From Hyalella azteca (lineage: Eukaryota; Arthropoda; Malacostraca; Amphipoda; Hyalellidae): DNA of 64,000 nucleotides. The stretch lies in assembly GCF_000764305.2 (NCBI RefSeq), contig NW_025938130.1, positions 62,001 through 126,000 of the forward strand, written 5' to 3'. The translations under genes and the position numbers were made by a program. Under the pieces are notes generated by a model. It searched no databases, was not told where the DNA came from, and saw only the letters and a program-made list of their open reading frames with translations. Below, in pieces: positions 1 to 13,005 of the stretch (positions are counted from its first letter, which is position 1; the number at the start of each line of letters is the position of its first letter).

Positions 1-380
1 TGATTGATGCCTAATGATTGATTCCAACGCTCATGATTCGAGATCAATGCGGCATGATTGACATGACTGCACACATTTTACGATTGATGTGGCCAATGCC
101 AATGATCGATTCTGATGCCTTGCACTTTGCGAACGATGCAGCATGATTGACATGGATGCGCGCATTTTACAATCAATGTGGCCGATGCCCAATAATTGTG
201 ATGCTCACGTTTTGCAAACGAAGAGGCATGATTGACATGGATGCACGCATTTTACGATTGATGTGGCCAATGCCGAATGATTGATTCTGACTCGCATGCT
301 TCGCGATCAATGCAGCCAATGCCTGATGATCATTACTTACACACCTACTTTACAACCAAAGTAGTCAATGCCTGATGAAT
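1..380. repeat. Degenerate tandem repeat, about 86 bp period
   Basis: The phrase catgattgacatg recurs near positions 53, 142 and 227, each time followed by a variant of gcacgcattttacgattgatgtggccaatgcc. Four to five diverged units fill the window's left edge, so the array probably continues outside it. No coding potential is visible. Confidence 0.7.
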
Positions 381-439
381 TGAGTATAAATGTATTATGA
401 CAGATTGGAATATAAACCTGTTGCGTTTAGTGTGTATTA

Positions 440-1425
440 CCTTCAAACAGGGTAAAAAGGGATGGTTTTGAGCATTTCTTTGTGATAACTTCTTACCATG
501 AAATATTTCACAGACAAGTTTAGGCTCATTTTATAGCTCTTTTTCGAGGGCTATCGAATGACATCTTCAAAAAAATTCCATATGCTATTTGTAAGGTGCC
601 AGACACAATATAAAAGGCTCCTGAATTAATCTGGAAATGGGGTAAAGAGGGACACTTGATTTTAAAGTATTCTAAACGTGCAGAGTGTACTCGCCTATTA
701 CCAGCAGTACTCCTAAGTCCTCCTCTTCCTTTAAGATGTTATGTAAAGACAAGGAGCTCAACAAGCTTCTTTAGGGAGTGACCTGGATGTTAGGAGTTTT
801 GCCTAACATCCAGGCTGTTCTGCTCCCCCAAGAAGATTTTATTTAAATTTAAATTTTCACTCAAATTAAAAATTTAAGCAAAAATCTTTGTGATTAACCC
901 ATATTTATTTAAACTGTGGCCTTTACTAACAGAGGATCTGCTGTAAATGTATTTTAGGGTTGTCCTTAATTAACCCAGGGGTTGTCCCTAATTACCCCGG
1001 GATGGGGGGGTCCCTAATCACCCCAGGGGGGGGTGTCCCTTATTATCCCATCGCGCGGAAATGGCTGCCATTTTTTTTAATGAGATAGGCAAATTCTGTC
1101 AATTGTGTTTTCAAGCCAACACCTGTGTGCAACTTTTATGCAAGTAGAATTTTTTTATACAGTGAATATGTTTTTTGCTCCAGACTTTAGTAGAAGTACT
1201 TTTCCAAAATTACATTTTTCACACTTTTTTTAACGATTTTGTAGAGATAGTAAATGTTTGATTTCTTGACTAGCTTTATACATAATAGATAGTAAAAATG
1301 TTGAAGTTTACACCACTATTTTTAGTTTTGCAATATTTTGATTAGTTTAGCTGCTACAACATTTCTACGAAATGTGGGACGCGCATTCCGATTTACGCCG
1401 CCTGTCCCTTTTACCCCATTAGACG
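440..1425. repeat. Region with dispersed GGGGTAAAAGGGAC-like motifs, possible decayed DNA transposon
   Basis: The motif gggtaaaaagggat occurs at about 449 and ggggtaaagagggac at about 649. The reverse complement gtcccttttacccc lies near 1408. Between 955 and 1050 several imperfect tandem copies of tgtccctaattaccccaggg appear. Outward-facing inverted motifs at the two ends suggest a non-autonomous transposon with internal duplication of its end motif. No target-site duplication was found, so this is tentative. Confidence 0.3.
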
Positions 1426-3256
<1,831 letters not shown>

Positions 3257-3907
3257 TAGGGTAACTCCGTGCATTTACAAAAATTTAGTACGTCAGTTGG
3301 GAAGGGAAATTTCCACTTGGGCCTGCAGATACTTCAACGCTTTGCCAAAATATCCTGCAAAACGCAAAAACAAATCAACCCAAAACGTTTTCTTGATGAT
3401 CGCATAGCTGCGGTCACATTGGAGCAGTCAGAATGCATTATCACATGCTCAGTTGCCACTTGAGTGTAGACAAATGTTAGTTTTGCTGTTTGACAGTTTT
3501 TAGGGAAAAATTAGAGATTTGGGGGAACATGTGCACAGACTTTGTAAATAAGTAAGGGGCTCGTAAATGGTTTTCATGGCCTTGATATAGATTCATGGCT
3601 CATAAAAATCATGGCTTGAAGAAATGGAATCATGGCTGGCAAATCCATTAAACCACAGCTCAAAAAATTCAGTCATGGCTCATCAAGTAGATATATTCCA
3701 TGCCTGCCTTGAGCCAATTTGAATGATTTTAGCACCATTAGAGAAAGCTCTTGTTGTAGACCCTATCTATTCCCATTATTCTATTCTAACTAAAATAAAA
3801 CATTTTATATGACTTTGACTGCAGGTGGGTGGCCAAAGTGGAAATTCCACTTGCCCAACAGATGTACTAAATTTTTGGACATGCATGGGAAAGTCTGAGT
3901 TACCCTA
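3257..3907. mobile_element. MITE-like element with terminal inverted repeats
   Basis: The left end reads TAGGGTAACTC (3257-3267) and the right end GAGTTACCCTA (3897-3907), a perfect 11-bp terminal inverted repeat. Similarity continues inward for about 75 bp: both ends carry an aaaatttagta core, a ttggg..gtggaaatttccactt block and then ctgcag. The 651-bp length, the lack of a transposase frame and flanking TA-like bases suggest a non-autonomous TA-targeting element (Tc1/mariner type). Superfamily assignment is inference. The interior holds several copies of atcatggct. Confidence 0.65.
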
Positions 3908-3950
3908 TGGCCTATGGCAGACGAGTGCTGATTTGGGAGGAATATCTACA

Positions 3951-6383
3951 TCAGGATGGAATTATCAAAATTAAGGTTTATATATTATTCTTGATCCGCC
4001 TCTACCACTTTTCAATCCAAAAATTTTAGTTGAGATAGAAAGGATAAAAATAAGAGATTAGGAGGTATTAAAGTTACACTTGAAAGAATCAAGAATGAAG
4101 GTTGCGAAAATTTAAGATTTAAATTAGACTAAATATTAATTAAGTAGCAATTTGTCACCAAGTCAAACACAAAAAATTAACATATATGAATTAAAAACAA
4201 ATCATGCCACTAATAAGAGTTGAACACAATGCAGCGCAAAGCTATTTTGTGGGAGCAAAATATCATCCGCAATTACTCAATGAAAGTTAATGAGCTACTG
4301 CCTTTGATGGTTGGCAATGCTGATTCCGCTTTCGGAAGTACAACATTGCATGCGTAATATTTATTAAGGTAGGTATGCAAGTACTGTAGTATTATGGTTA
4401 CAGTTTTTATCATGAGTATTATGGTAGTTTCACAAATGTATTCAAGAACAGATTCTGAAATAGAAGTGACATTTCCATTCTTATACATAAATTCGATTGA
4501 TAAATGCTTATTAAATCCATTCATTGTCATTTAATTTGGGATGATGAATGACAATTTCACCTTCATTCCTATGATGCTCATTTTTACAAGCTGCAGCTGT
4601 AGAATTAAATTAAATTTTAATTATTTAAAATATACCACATGGTACATGCTGTAGCATTAAATTACATTAAAAAAATTTCTAATTAAAAATTTTAATTTCA
4701 AATTAAAAATTAATTTTTATGAAATAAAATTATTTAATGCACCTCATGGTACATGCCAAATGCTCAATGATTTATATAATGCAATAATTGCCCATTTTCA
4801 ACAACAAACATCTTCTAAAAGACACAAGACATTTGAAAACTAGCAATGCGAGATGAAATTATTCAGAATTTGAAGTGAAGTTATTAAGACAATATTAACA
4901 TAACATGGCAAAAACATGAAAAAATTCATATCTGGATGTGAATAAATGGGGGTTTAAATTTTGAAACAACTTTCCAGCCTTTAGATCTCATTGTGGAATG
5001 TGGATGAAATCTATTTATTGTGAAATCAAACTTGACATTACCAAATCAAGGTGTGTGACGTCTTGTCAAATGTTTACATGGAAGCACGATGTGCCCATAT
5101 GCCATGAAAGAACTGCTGTTAATCCCAGCATTTTGTGTGGTATCAAAAACTTTGTTGGTACAGGTGAAATCATGAAAATGGTTTGCAATAGTTGATATAA
5201 TTTTTAATTTTATTTTAGAGAATATAAATTGCAAATATTTGTCAGTTACAGATAAAGGACTAGTAAAGGTAATGGAGGAAGGCATCATTGATACTCGGCA
5301 CGGTATCAAATTTCAAACCATGCAAGATATTGGAAGCACAGCAATTTCTGATGAGCTCAAGTGTATCAATTGTCACTGTAGTGAAAGGTGTAACATCACT
5401 AACGTGGTAGGCTTTTTGATCCATTTTCTTATGTAAACTTGAGAATATATTACCGACGTAGAATTCCACACAGATCTATATTCAACCACAGATTTGGGTA
5501 ATTCTCTTGAAATATAATGGATCACTTCCACAGAACTAAAAAAATTTCAATCCAAAAATTTTTTTGATTTTTTTTTCAATCCAAAAGACAAAATCACTTT
5601 TTACATTATATAAGAAAATGGATCAAGAATCCTACAATGTTACACCTTCCACTGCAGTGACAATTAATACACTGAGAAAACTGCCACGCTTTTGATATAG
5701 TGTGTAATTCGATGCTGGGTTGGTGACACCTTACTAGATTACATTCACTAGTTGTTTATCCATATCTGATAAATTTTTTCAATGAATAGTGTAGTGTTCT
5801 AAAAAAAATTGCGTCAACTTTTGCAGAAAATTTCATAATTTCACCAATACGAAAAAAGTTTTTGAAACCACACAAAATGATGGGATAAACTACAGTTCTT
5901 TCATGGCATATAGGCACATGGTGCTTCCATGTAAATATTTCACAAGACGGTGTTGCACACCTTGTTTTGGTCATGTCAAGTTTGATTTTACATTGAATAG
6001 ATTTGATCCATATTCCACACCAAGATTTAAATGATGGAAAAAATTTAAACACCTATTGATACGCTTCCAGATATGAATTTCTCATTTTTTGTCCTATTTT
6101 GTTGATATTGTCTAGATAACTTTACTTCAGATTCAAAATGATTTTGTCTCCCGTCGCAGGTTTTAGAATGTCTCGTGTCATTTAGAAAATGTTCGTTGTT
6201 TAGAAGCAGCAATTATTGCATTTAATAAATCATTGAGCACATGGGAATGTACCATGAGGTGTATTAAATAATTTAATTTAATAAAATTTAATTTCTAATT
6301 TAAAAATTTCAATTAATGGATGGAAATGGTGGATCTAAAATAATATATGAACCTTAATTTTTATAATTCCATCCATCCTGCTG
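3951..6383. repeat. Large imperfect palindrome (inverted duplication), about 2.4 kb
   Basis: Sequence from 3951 to about 5432 matches, in reverse complement, sequence from about 5608 to 6383. Outer blocks 3951-4020 and 6310-6383 share a catcaggatggaattat/aaccttaatttt pattern. Middle blocks near 4600-5190 and 5800-6300 share the run through catatgccatgaaagaact. Inner blocks 5340-5432 and 5608-5690 share gtcactgtagtg and ggatcaaaaa-like words. The left arm holds about 560 extra bases (roughly 4030-4590) absent from the right arm. The arms appear roughly 75-80 percent alike by eye. Short open frames in the two arms are similar only because the DNA is. This could be a foldback-type element or an inverted duplication of an older repeat. 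Confidence 0.7.
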
Positions 6384-7242
6384 ATAATTCTACTAGCATA
6401 TAATTAGTGGCAATCAAGAATGTGTTTTTTTTTCTGGTGTCGGCATACAATTTCTGAATGTAAATCAAGCCTATGCATTGCAGCATAAATTTATGAATGC
6501 CAATGGTAAACAATCAAAGTACAACTCAGTTTACAAATAAATTATAGAAAGAATATTAGTTTTTAGGCACTGCTGGCTCAAATGGCAAAGAGGCCTGAGG
6601 CATTATGTAGGCAGATAAGAGTGGGAGTTTGGCAGCGCATGCATTGATAACCTTACATGATGCCAGTTAAAAACATACTGCCACCAACAACATGCATTGT
6701 GCAACGTGTCACATTTGAAAATCAGATTTAGAAATTGAACACATTACTTCCTTCGAAATAGATGTTCTTGTTTGCCATAATGGTTTGCAATGAGAGATTT
6801 TTTGCAATTGATGTCTCAATTCAACACTTTGTGGGCACATTAAAAAAAAACTTACAATATGATGTGTCATAGCACATTTACACTCTTAAGTTTATGAAAT
6901 CAAAAGTGATCTTGACTGAATCAAAAACAAAACTATTATATTCACAATGCCATCATGCAAGCATGGCCTGGTATTTCTGTGTTTGCTTTAATTTTAATGA
7001 ATGTGCTAAATTACAGTTTTTTTGCAGTTCTTCCCTGCATAAGTTCTTTAAATCTTAACCAATCTTGACCTAAGTAAATGCATATGTGTAGCTTCTTAAT
7101 CACAAGCTTGTTGATGTTGAAGTTTTTGCCATAAAATTTGTATCCGATCTTCATAGTCATTAAAGTCACCCATGAACTAGAACAATTTGTTTTTTAGTGT
7201 CAAGTGTTTAAGGTATTAATTAATCCTTTTCTTATTTTTCAG
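6384..7242. other. Sequence upstream of the first visible RBM22 exon
   Basis: AT-rich with no clear feature. I looked here and further upstream for a short exon coding the usual RBM22 N-terminus (family pattern NTYNRQNWED, then a phase-0 donor) and did not find one. The last bases form a good acceptor, a pyrimidine tract ending in tttttcag at 7242. Confidence 0.4.
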
Positions 7243-8914
7243 GATTTTCCCATCTTGTGCCAAACGTGTCTGGGTGACAACCCTTACATTCGCATGACTC
7301 GAGACCGGTATGGAAAAGAATGCAAAATCTGCACTCGACCTTTCACTGTTTTTCGCTGGTGTCCTGGAGCCAGGATGAGATTCAAGAAAACAGAAGTGTG
7401 TCAGACATGTTCAAAGTTGAAGAATGTGTGTCAAACATGTTTGCTGGATCTCGAGTATGGATTACCTACACAAGTGAGTTCTTTTTGAATTTAAATGGCT
7501 TGCTACAGAGGCTCATGAGCTCTATGACTGAGTTAATAGATATTTTCAATTGTTTACATTTAGAGATTATAATAGATTACTGACTATAGACAAAAACTGT
7601 GGTTGCCTACACTGAAATTTGCCTTCTGTTTTTTTCAATTTTTTCTTACATTTCTAGCTGTTAATAATAATTCTTATTCAGGTACGAGATGAGGCTCTGA
7701 GCTTGCAAGATGACCTACCTAAAAGTGACGTCAACAAGGAGTATTACATCCAGAACATGGAGCGCCAAATGGCCACTACCTCAGATGGCTCGACTGCTGC
7801 AGGTGCACTGGGCAAAGCCAAGGCTCCCTCCGAGATGCTCATGAGACTTGCAAGAACTACGCCATATTACAAGAGGAATCGCCCACACATATGCTCCTTC
7901 TGGGTCAAGGGAGAGTGCAAGCGTGGTGAAGAATGTCCATATCGGCATGAGAAGCCCACAGATCCTGATGATCCACTTGCTGATCAAAACATCAAGGATC
8001 GTTACTACGGGGTTAATGATCCCGTGGCAGATAAGCTCCTTAAGAGAGCAGAGGCAATGCCACAGCTTGATCCTCCTGAAGATAAAAGCATCACAACTCT
8101 GTATGTTGGCAACCTGGGGGATCGAATTGGGGAGAAGGAGCTTAGAGACCATTTCTACCAGTTCGGCGAAATCAGAAGTGTAATCGTTGCCTCTAAGCAG
8201 CAGTTTGCCTTTGTGATGTTCACTACTCGCTCTGCAGCTGAACTGGCCGCTGAACGCTCATACAACAAACTGATCTTGCAAGGACGACGTTTAAACATTA
8301 AATGGGGGAAGGCTCAGGCAAGGCAGGGCAATACACCCGTGGAGGGGCCAGAGTTCAGAGAGGCCTTGCAGCCTGTGCCTGGCCTCCCCTCTTTGCCTCC
8401 ACCTCCTGAAACTTTGCAGAACAACTTCTTCAATCTTGGGCCGACGGATCTGAACATCCCACTGCCTCCCGGCACTGGGCCAGCAGGGTCAGCTGCAACC
8501 AAAGGCACCAAGTCCGATGGCAAGACTTCGTCAGGGACTGAACCAGTTAGAGGTCCTCCTTTGCCATCACAAACGCCTATGGGATCGCCTCCCGCTCGCG
8601 GGATGTCTCTTCCTCCTGGGGTCATGCCGCCTCCCCACCTTAGTCTCTCCGTGCCACCTCGCCTTCCCCAGAATGTTCCTCATCGACCCTCAGGACACTT
8701 GCCGCCTCTTCAGCCACCACCTTTCTTTCCTGTACACTTGCGGGGTCAGCTGAGGCCGGGGATGCGACCTGCATTTTATCCTCAGCCTCCCCCAATACCT
8801 GGTGTGGGCCCTCCTCCGATGGGGGGAATGATACATTACCCGTCACAAGACCCCACACAAATGGGAGCTATTCCCACTACAGCTCCTCCACTTCCCGGTG
8901 TACCTCCATCTTAG
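7243..8914 (+). CDS. RBM22: Pre-mRNA-splicing factor RBM22, two coding exons, 5' partial
   Basis: RBM22 (yeast Cwc2/Ecm2 relative) joins the activated spliceosome in the nucleus and contacts U6 snRNA and the intron near the catalytic centre. Exon A (7243-7473, 77 codons) opens with [18 protein letters not shown], carries the family's Cys-rich zinc region and ends in the donor gtgagt. Exon B (7682-8914, 410 codons plus stop) follows a 208-bp intron ending in ttcag; the junction LPTQ/VRDE fits the family in phase 0. Exon B has a CCCH finger with C-x7-C-x5-C-x3-H spacing (about 7886-7957), then an RRM (about 8094-8310) with RNP2 LYVGNL and RNP1 QQFAFVMF. A Pro-rich tail ends near the conserved HYPSQDP. 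The tail after the RRM is about 200 residues, some 85 longer than I recall for human RBM22. The first coding exon (about 20 residues with the start codon) was not found. The ATG at 7703 is internal, not the start. Confidence 0.95.
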
Positions 8915-10019
8915 TTTTTTTGGCTCCTTTGCTCTTCAATTGAGCTTTTTGATTCGCTGTTCAACTATAATGGTAGGAATAGTGTTGAAAAATGTGAAAA
9001 ATTTAATCTTATTAAGACAACTGAGTATTTTCAGATTCACTTCATACTGTTGTATGATCGCTTATGAAAACAAAACCCTGAATAGGGAGAAGTTTAATTT
9101 GTGTTTACTACGAGATGGTTGTCTGTGTAACAATAACAATATTTTTTGTTGAGAACCCTAACATACTACCCCTACTCTGTAAATATACTATCATATTGAA
9201 TTATATAAGTTTAAATCATAGCCAGTTTTTCATTACATTTGGCATAGATCAATAATTTTTACATGCGTGAATCTGTTTTTAAATTTCCATCAAAACCGTT
9301 CATGGCCAAAACTGAGTAATAGAACTTATAGAAGTTCGCTAATTTCTTTGTGAAACGCACCATCACTAATCTAACTACTCTTCAGTTCTTTGTTTGGTCT
9401 TCATTTGTTCGCGAAGAAGTGGGAAAACATTTTCGAATAGGTTCATTATTTTTATGTACTTGCTCATTTTTTTTTGCATTGAAATTAATTTCAGAAGCTA
9501 AGTATGCATGTTTAGTCATTTTATTTTACTTTTCTATTAAAAAATAACACGATTATTTCCTTGCCGAGTTACATGGTTAAGCACTTGGTGTAGGACGGAT
9601 AACTGTTAGCGTAATACGGATAACTGCAGGTGCACAGTAAATGACTTGGTCTAACATAAAAATTTTGCAGGCCTGTTCATGCAGCTGCTCCAGAATGCCT
9701 GTGTTCCATTTTGGTACTACTGAGGAGACCTTTACTGAATTTCACAGTATTTCTGTGCTTGAGTAAAAATTGTGCATTGCTGACTGCTGATATAAATGTA
9801 AAAATTTTTACTGGTATCAAAACTCCTTTCAAGTGCGTTCTTAGCATACCGTACGTTTTTTTAATATTGCACCTTTAAGGGACTTCATTTAATTTTTGAA
9901 CAGGCCTTCAACTCTTTCATCATAATGTAGTAATAGCTAAGTATAAGAACAATTTTAATGTCCAAATCGATAGTCGACCAAGAAATTAATGATCATCGTT
10001 TCCTCGCCTCTGAATTATC
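8915..10019. other. Probable RBM22 3' untranslated region and downstream DNA
   Basis: AT-rich and without coding signals. Candidate polyadenylation hexamers are ATTAAA at 9536-9541 and AATAAA at 10020-10025. Which is used cannot be told from sequence alone. Confidence 0.4.
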
Positions 10020-10025
10020 AATAAA
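10020..10025 (+). terminator. Candidate polyadenylation signal AATAAA for RBM22
   Basis: First canonical AATAAA that I see downstream of the RBM22 stop codon, about 1.1 kb away. The weaker ATTAAA at 9536-9541 is closer. Assignment is inferred from position only. Confidence 0.25.
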
Positions 10026-11534
10026 TGGATCGTCTTGAGGATGTTCCTGAACCCTTTGTAATTGTACGATACATAGTCAATTGGTGTTTACTCGACCTAT
10101 TGAAACGATAATTATTGTCGCAATTAGTCAAATGGTGTAATTGGCTTATTGTATAATAACTTGAAATATCGAGTTCTTTTTCGAATATTGCTTCTGACGG
10201 TTTTTTTTATATGATTTTGTCCACAAAGGGCATTGCCTTGTACGCGATTTTCTCTTGCCTCCGTCTAGGGTCAGGACTGCGAGCCGCCAGCACATTTACG
10301 TCCATATAATGGGGCTCGTACGACCTACTTGTCGAGTATTGCTAAAAAAAATGTTTCCCATTATTTGGGTAATTTGATGCTCCTTTCAGAATGCATACAG
10401 ATTATAAGAACTGTAATTAAATGACAATGGGAAAGGAATCCATGCGCTGGCTTGAAACGAATAATAATGAGAAATTCTTCACGTATTTTGTTTGAACAAG
10501 ATCAGTATTGAAGGAATTCATTTTCTCTGTTGAATCAATGACATGGCAATAGGAAATCAAGCACTCAGTTCGAACGAATAACGATGGAAAATTGTTTCAT
10601 GAACCTACTCTGTTTTTTCAAGAACAATAGAGAGGAAATCCATGTTCTTGATTGAAGCAATGGCAACAGAAAATCGTTTCAACACGTAAGTATTCAACGA
10701 AGGCTGAGCATTTCTTTCGCTATCGGACACAATCACGTTATCGCCCATAGATGCTCGGTTTAATAAGCTTAAATTTTAGTGAATCGATGAGTAAAATGTT
10801 TGTCAGAAAAGTCATTTTTTCATTCAAGGATTTTGATTGAGAAATGAACCAACACAACGCTTCGAGAACGAAGGACTTTCTTTCGGTGCCAGTTTCCTCA
10901 ATTCTTCGTTGTTCCTTTATATTTTCAAACATTTAGATCCGAGTCCGAAATCGAATTTTAATACACCAAAGAAAAGATCATTGGGAAACAGAGTTCTTCA
11001 CAAGTCGGGGGAAAGGCTAAAAGAAATATTGCTCCGTTGCAGAGCTCTAAAGAGAGTTGGCAATCATCCGCCGCGATGGCGCGTTTGCTGAACAGCTCTC
11101 CTTGATACAAACCGTCAATCTGAGGCGATGCAAGATGGGAGTCGATGAGGCGTCTGGATACAAACTTTGTCACGGCAGCAGAAATCTAACGGCTCGAAAC
11201 TATGATAAAACCGCTGGAGACTGTGTATTTTGCGTCGTATGAAAATAATTCATAAGCATTAATTTAATAATACAATTGGTCTCAACTGCGCTTTTTTATT
11301 TTTTAGCATCAAAATTTTATGAAATGATACGTTTTTCAACTCTATGAGAGGGCTCAACCTTACTTTCCGCGCTGTTGCTAGACTATCCGCGCTGTTGCTT
11401 GGCATTGACAGTATATGAAAGACCCAATAAGGCCACTCTCAAATAGTAATAAAAATCATTCACAAGTAGTAATTTATTACCATAATTGTCTCAACTGCAC
11501 TTCCTAATGCCCACTAAGATTTTTCACTCTTAAT
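10026..11534. other. Non-coding stretch with a degenerate repeat and a GC-balanced patch
   Basis: From about 10430 to 10690, diverged copies of ggaaatccatg... gaacgaataa..atgg.aaattgtttc recur three to four times, and a strong donor-like word gtaagtat sits at about 10686. The patch 11036-11200 has higher GC and short open frames on both strands (plus strand with acceptor gctccgttgcag; minus strand about 70 codons), none recognised. No gene is called. Confidence 0.35.
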
Positions 11535-12056
11535 AAATAATAGCGGTTTCAGTGTTTATCAGGCCGCATGCCTGTCACCGCTTCTTACCATCGCCGAACA
11601 TTCACAGCTTAATAATAATAATAATAATAGCGGTTTCAGCGTTTATTAGGCCGTAGGCCTGTCGCCGATTCTTAACATCGCAGAACATTCACAGCATTTT
11701 GCGGTCTCGAACTCACAACTCACTGCTACAGTTCTGCTGTGCTTAACCGCCCGGCCTCCTTGCCGATTCTGACCAGAAACTGGCGCACAGAGCTGGGATC
11801 GAACCCGCGCCTCTCTGCGCCAATCCTGGTTCTCTGAACTTTAACGCTTGTTGCGGTCTTGAACACGTAACCATGCACGTAACTCACTGCTCCATTCTGC
11901 TGTGGCTTACCGCCTGGCCACCTCGCCGATTGGACCAGCAGATGGTACTCAGTCTCGATCCCAGCACATGTGCGTAGTGGAAACGCGCACGCCAGGTTTG
12001 ACTCATTTGAGGCGCAGCCATGTGGCTTATTGGTCTCGGGCCAGTCGCAATCTTTC
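11535..12056 (-). mobile_element. Composite tRNA-derived SINE, two head units plus duplicated tail
   Basis: Read on the minus strand, two units contain paired RNA polymerase III-type boxes. Unit 1 has box A GGCCGGGCGGTTAAGC (11756-11741) and box B GAGTTCGAGACC (11714-11703). Unit 2 has box A TGGCCAGGCGGTAAGCC (11920-11904) and box B GTGTTCAAGACC (11866-11855). Another perfect B-box-like word, GGGTTCGATCCC, lies at 11806-11795. The A boxes resemble those of Ser/Leu tRNAs. The tail (11535-11700) is two imperfect copies of a block of about 85 bp containing acaggcctacggcctaataa, separated by a TTA/ATT microsatellite at 11613-11631. Decay and missing flanking duplications prevent exact ends. This is a retroposon, not a tRNA gene. 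Confidence 0.7.
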
Positions 12057-12512
12057 CGAATCAATCCCGTAGTGGTAAATGGCCATAAGGGAACACAATA
12101 TCCTTAACCTGTTATTCATTTGCAAAGAAGAACTCGTTGCTGATGTTCGAATTGAGGAAACAACTGTCAGGCCATGGTGGTGTAGAGTAGACGATCATTA
12201 AAATTAAAAATATGCCTATGCGGACATCCCGAAAAGGCTTGATTGAATAACATTTCCACTGTTATTATTCTACGAAGAGAGAATCGCGTATAACACTATT
12301 AACAGTCAAAACTTCGATGTTACGTAGCATATTGAGGGAATTAATATAAAGTTAAAGGGTGAGCACTAATTCACTGATAAGAAAAAAGAGATAAACGACT
12401 ACATACAACAGTCAGAGGCTATACGAAATAGTTTGTGGGAAATATTCCCACCATTGTTCATTTGTTCGTTGTTGTCTCTTTCTTTATGTTGCATTCAGAT
12501 GTTGTATTCCAG
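12057..12512. other. Non-coding sequence upstream of a candidate exon
   Basis: No supported feature. The final 40 bases are pyrimidine-rich and end in gttgtattccag, a good splice acceptor. Confidence 0.35.
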
Positions 12513-12712
12513 GATCTGGCAACGGAGACCGGGAACTCTCAGTCGCCGACGGCGAAAAGCGTGTAAAGGGTACACTGAGGTCCCTTGATGACAACGAACG
12601 CAGTCTCATTCGTTATTTATCGCTATCAAACTTATTCATAGCTCTCTCTATGCAAAAAGTACTCTCAAAGTTCTGGTGTACCAGACGCCAGGAGAACCGA
12701 TACAATAAATAA
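12513..12712 (+). CDS. Candidate terminal exon of an unidentified gene
   Basis: After the acceptor gttgtattccag, a phase-1 frame runs 66 codons without a stop to TAA at 12710-12712. The stop overlaps an AATAAA at 12704-12709. The translation contains GDRELSVADGEKRVKG and LDDNERSLIRYLSLSN, which looks protein-like and polar, but I recognise no family. No upstream exon was found. An in-frame chance ORF in a GC-balanced patch is the main alternative. Confidence 0.22.
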
Positions 12713-12854
12713 TATACAATCAATATAAGAAGGAAAACACTTGCCAGCGCGATCGCTGCTGCGCCGTCAGAAACTCCTCGGTCCCCGTGTCGCGGGGGGG
12801 AAGGGGGGAGAAGTTAAATGCGCCACGAACCGTCATCGAGATAAGAGGTGCTAG

Positions 12855-13005
12855 CAGAGGTGGGCAGTAGCGCGCTACATGTATGATGTAGCGGCCGCTA
12901 CATTTTCAGTAGCGGTAGCGGCGCTACATTTAAACAATTGTAGTGGTAGCGGTAGCCCGCTACATATTCAAGTAGCGAGCGTTCTTCCACGCAGCGTTCA
13001 TTGCG
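12855..13005. mobile_element. hAT-like transposon end with GTAGCG subterminal repeats
   Basis: The stretch begins CAGAGGTGGGCAGTAGCG, a common form of hAT-superfamily terminus. It continues with many direct and inverted copies of gtagcg and cgctac (for example gatgtagcggccgctacat), typical of subterminal transposase-binding repeats. It is cut at about 13005 by another element. The opposite terminus (expected ...cccacctctg) was not seen in the next 2 kb, so the element is probably truncated. Confidence 0.5.

Noticed and set aside
4998..6052. Similar short ORFs in the two arms of the palindrome (shared VPICHERT)
   Set aside because: The similarity follows from the duplicated DNA; substitutions do not favour synonymous sites by eye, so coding is not supported.
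11741..11811. Possible tRNA gene (A and B boxes, GGGTTCGATCCC)
   Set aside because: No cloverleaf with an anticodon arm and acceptor stem could be formed; the context is a repeated SINE.
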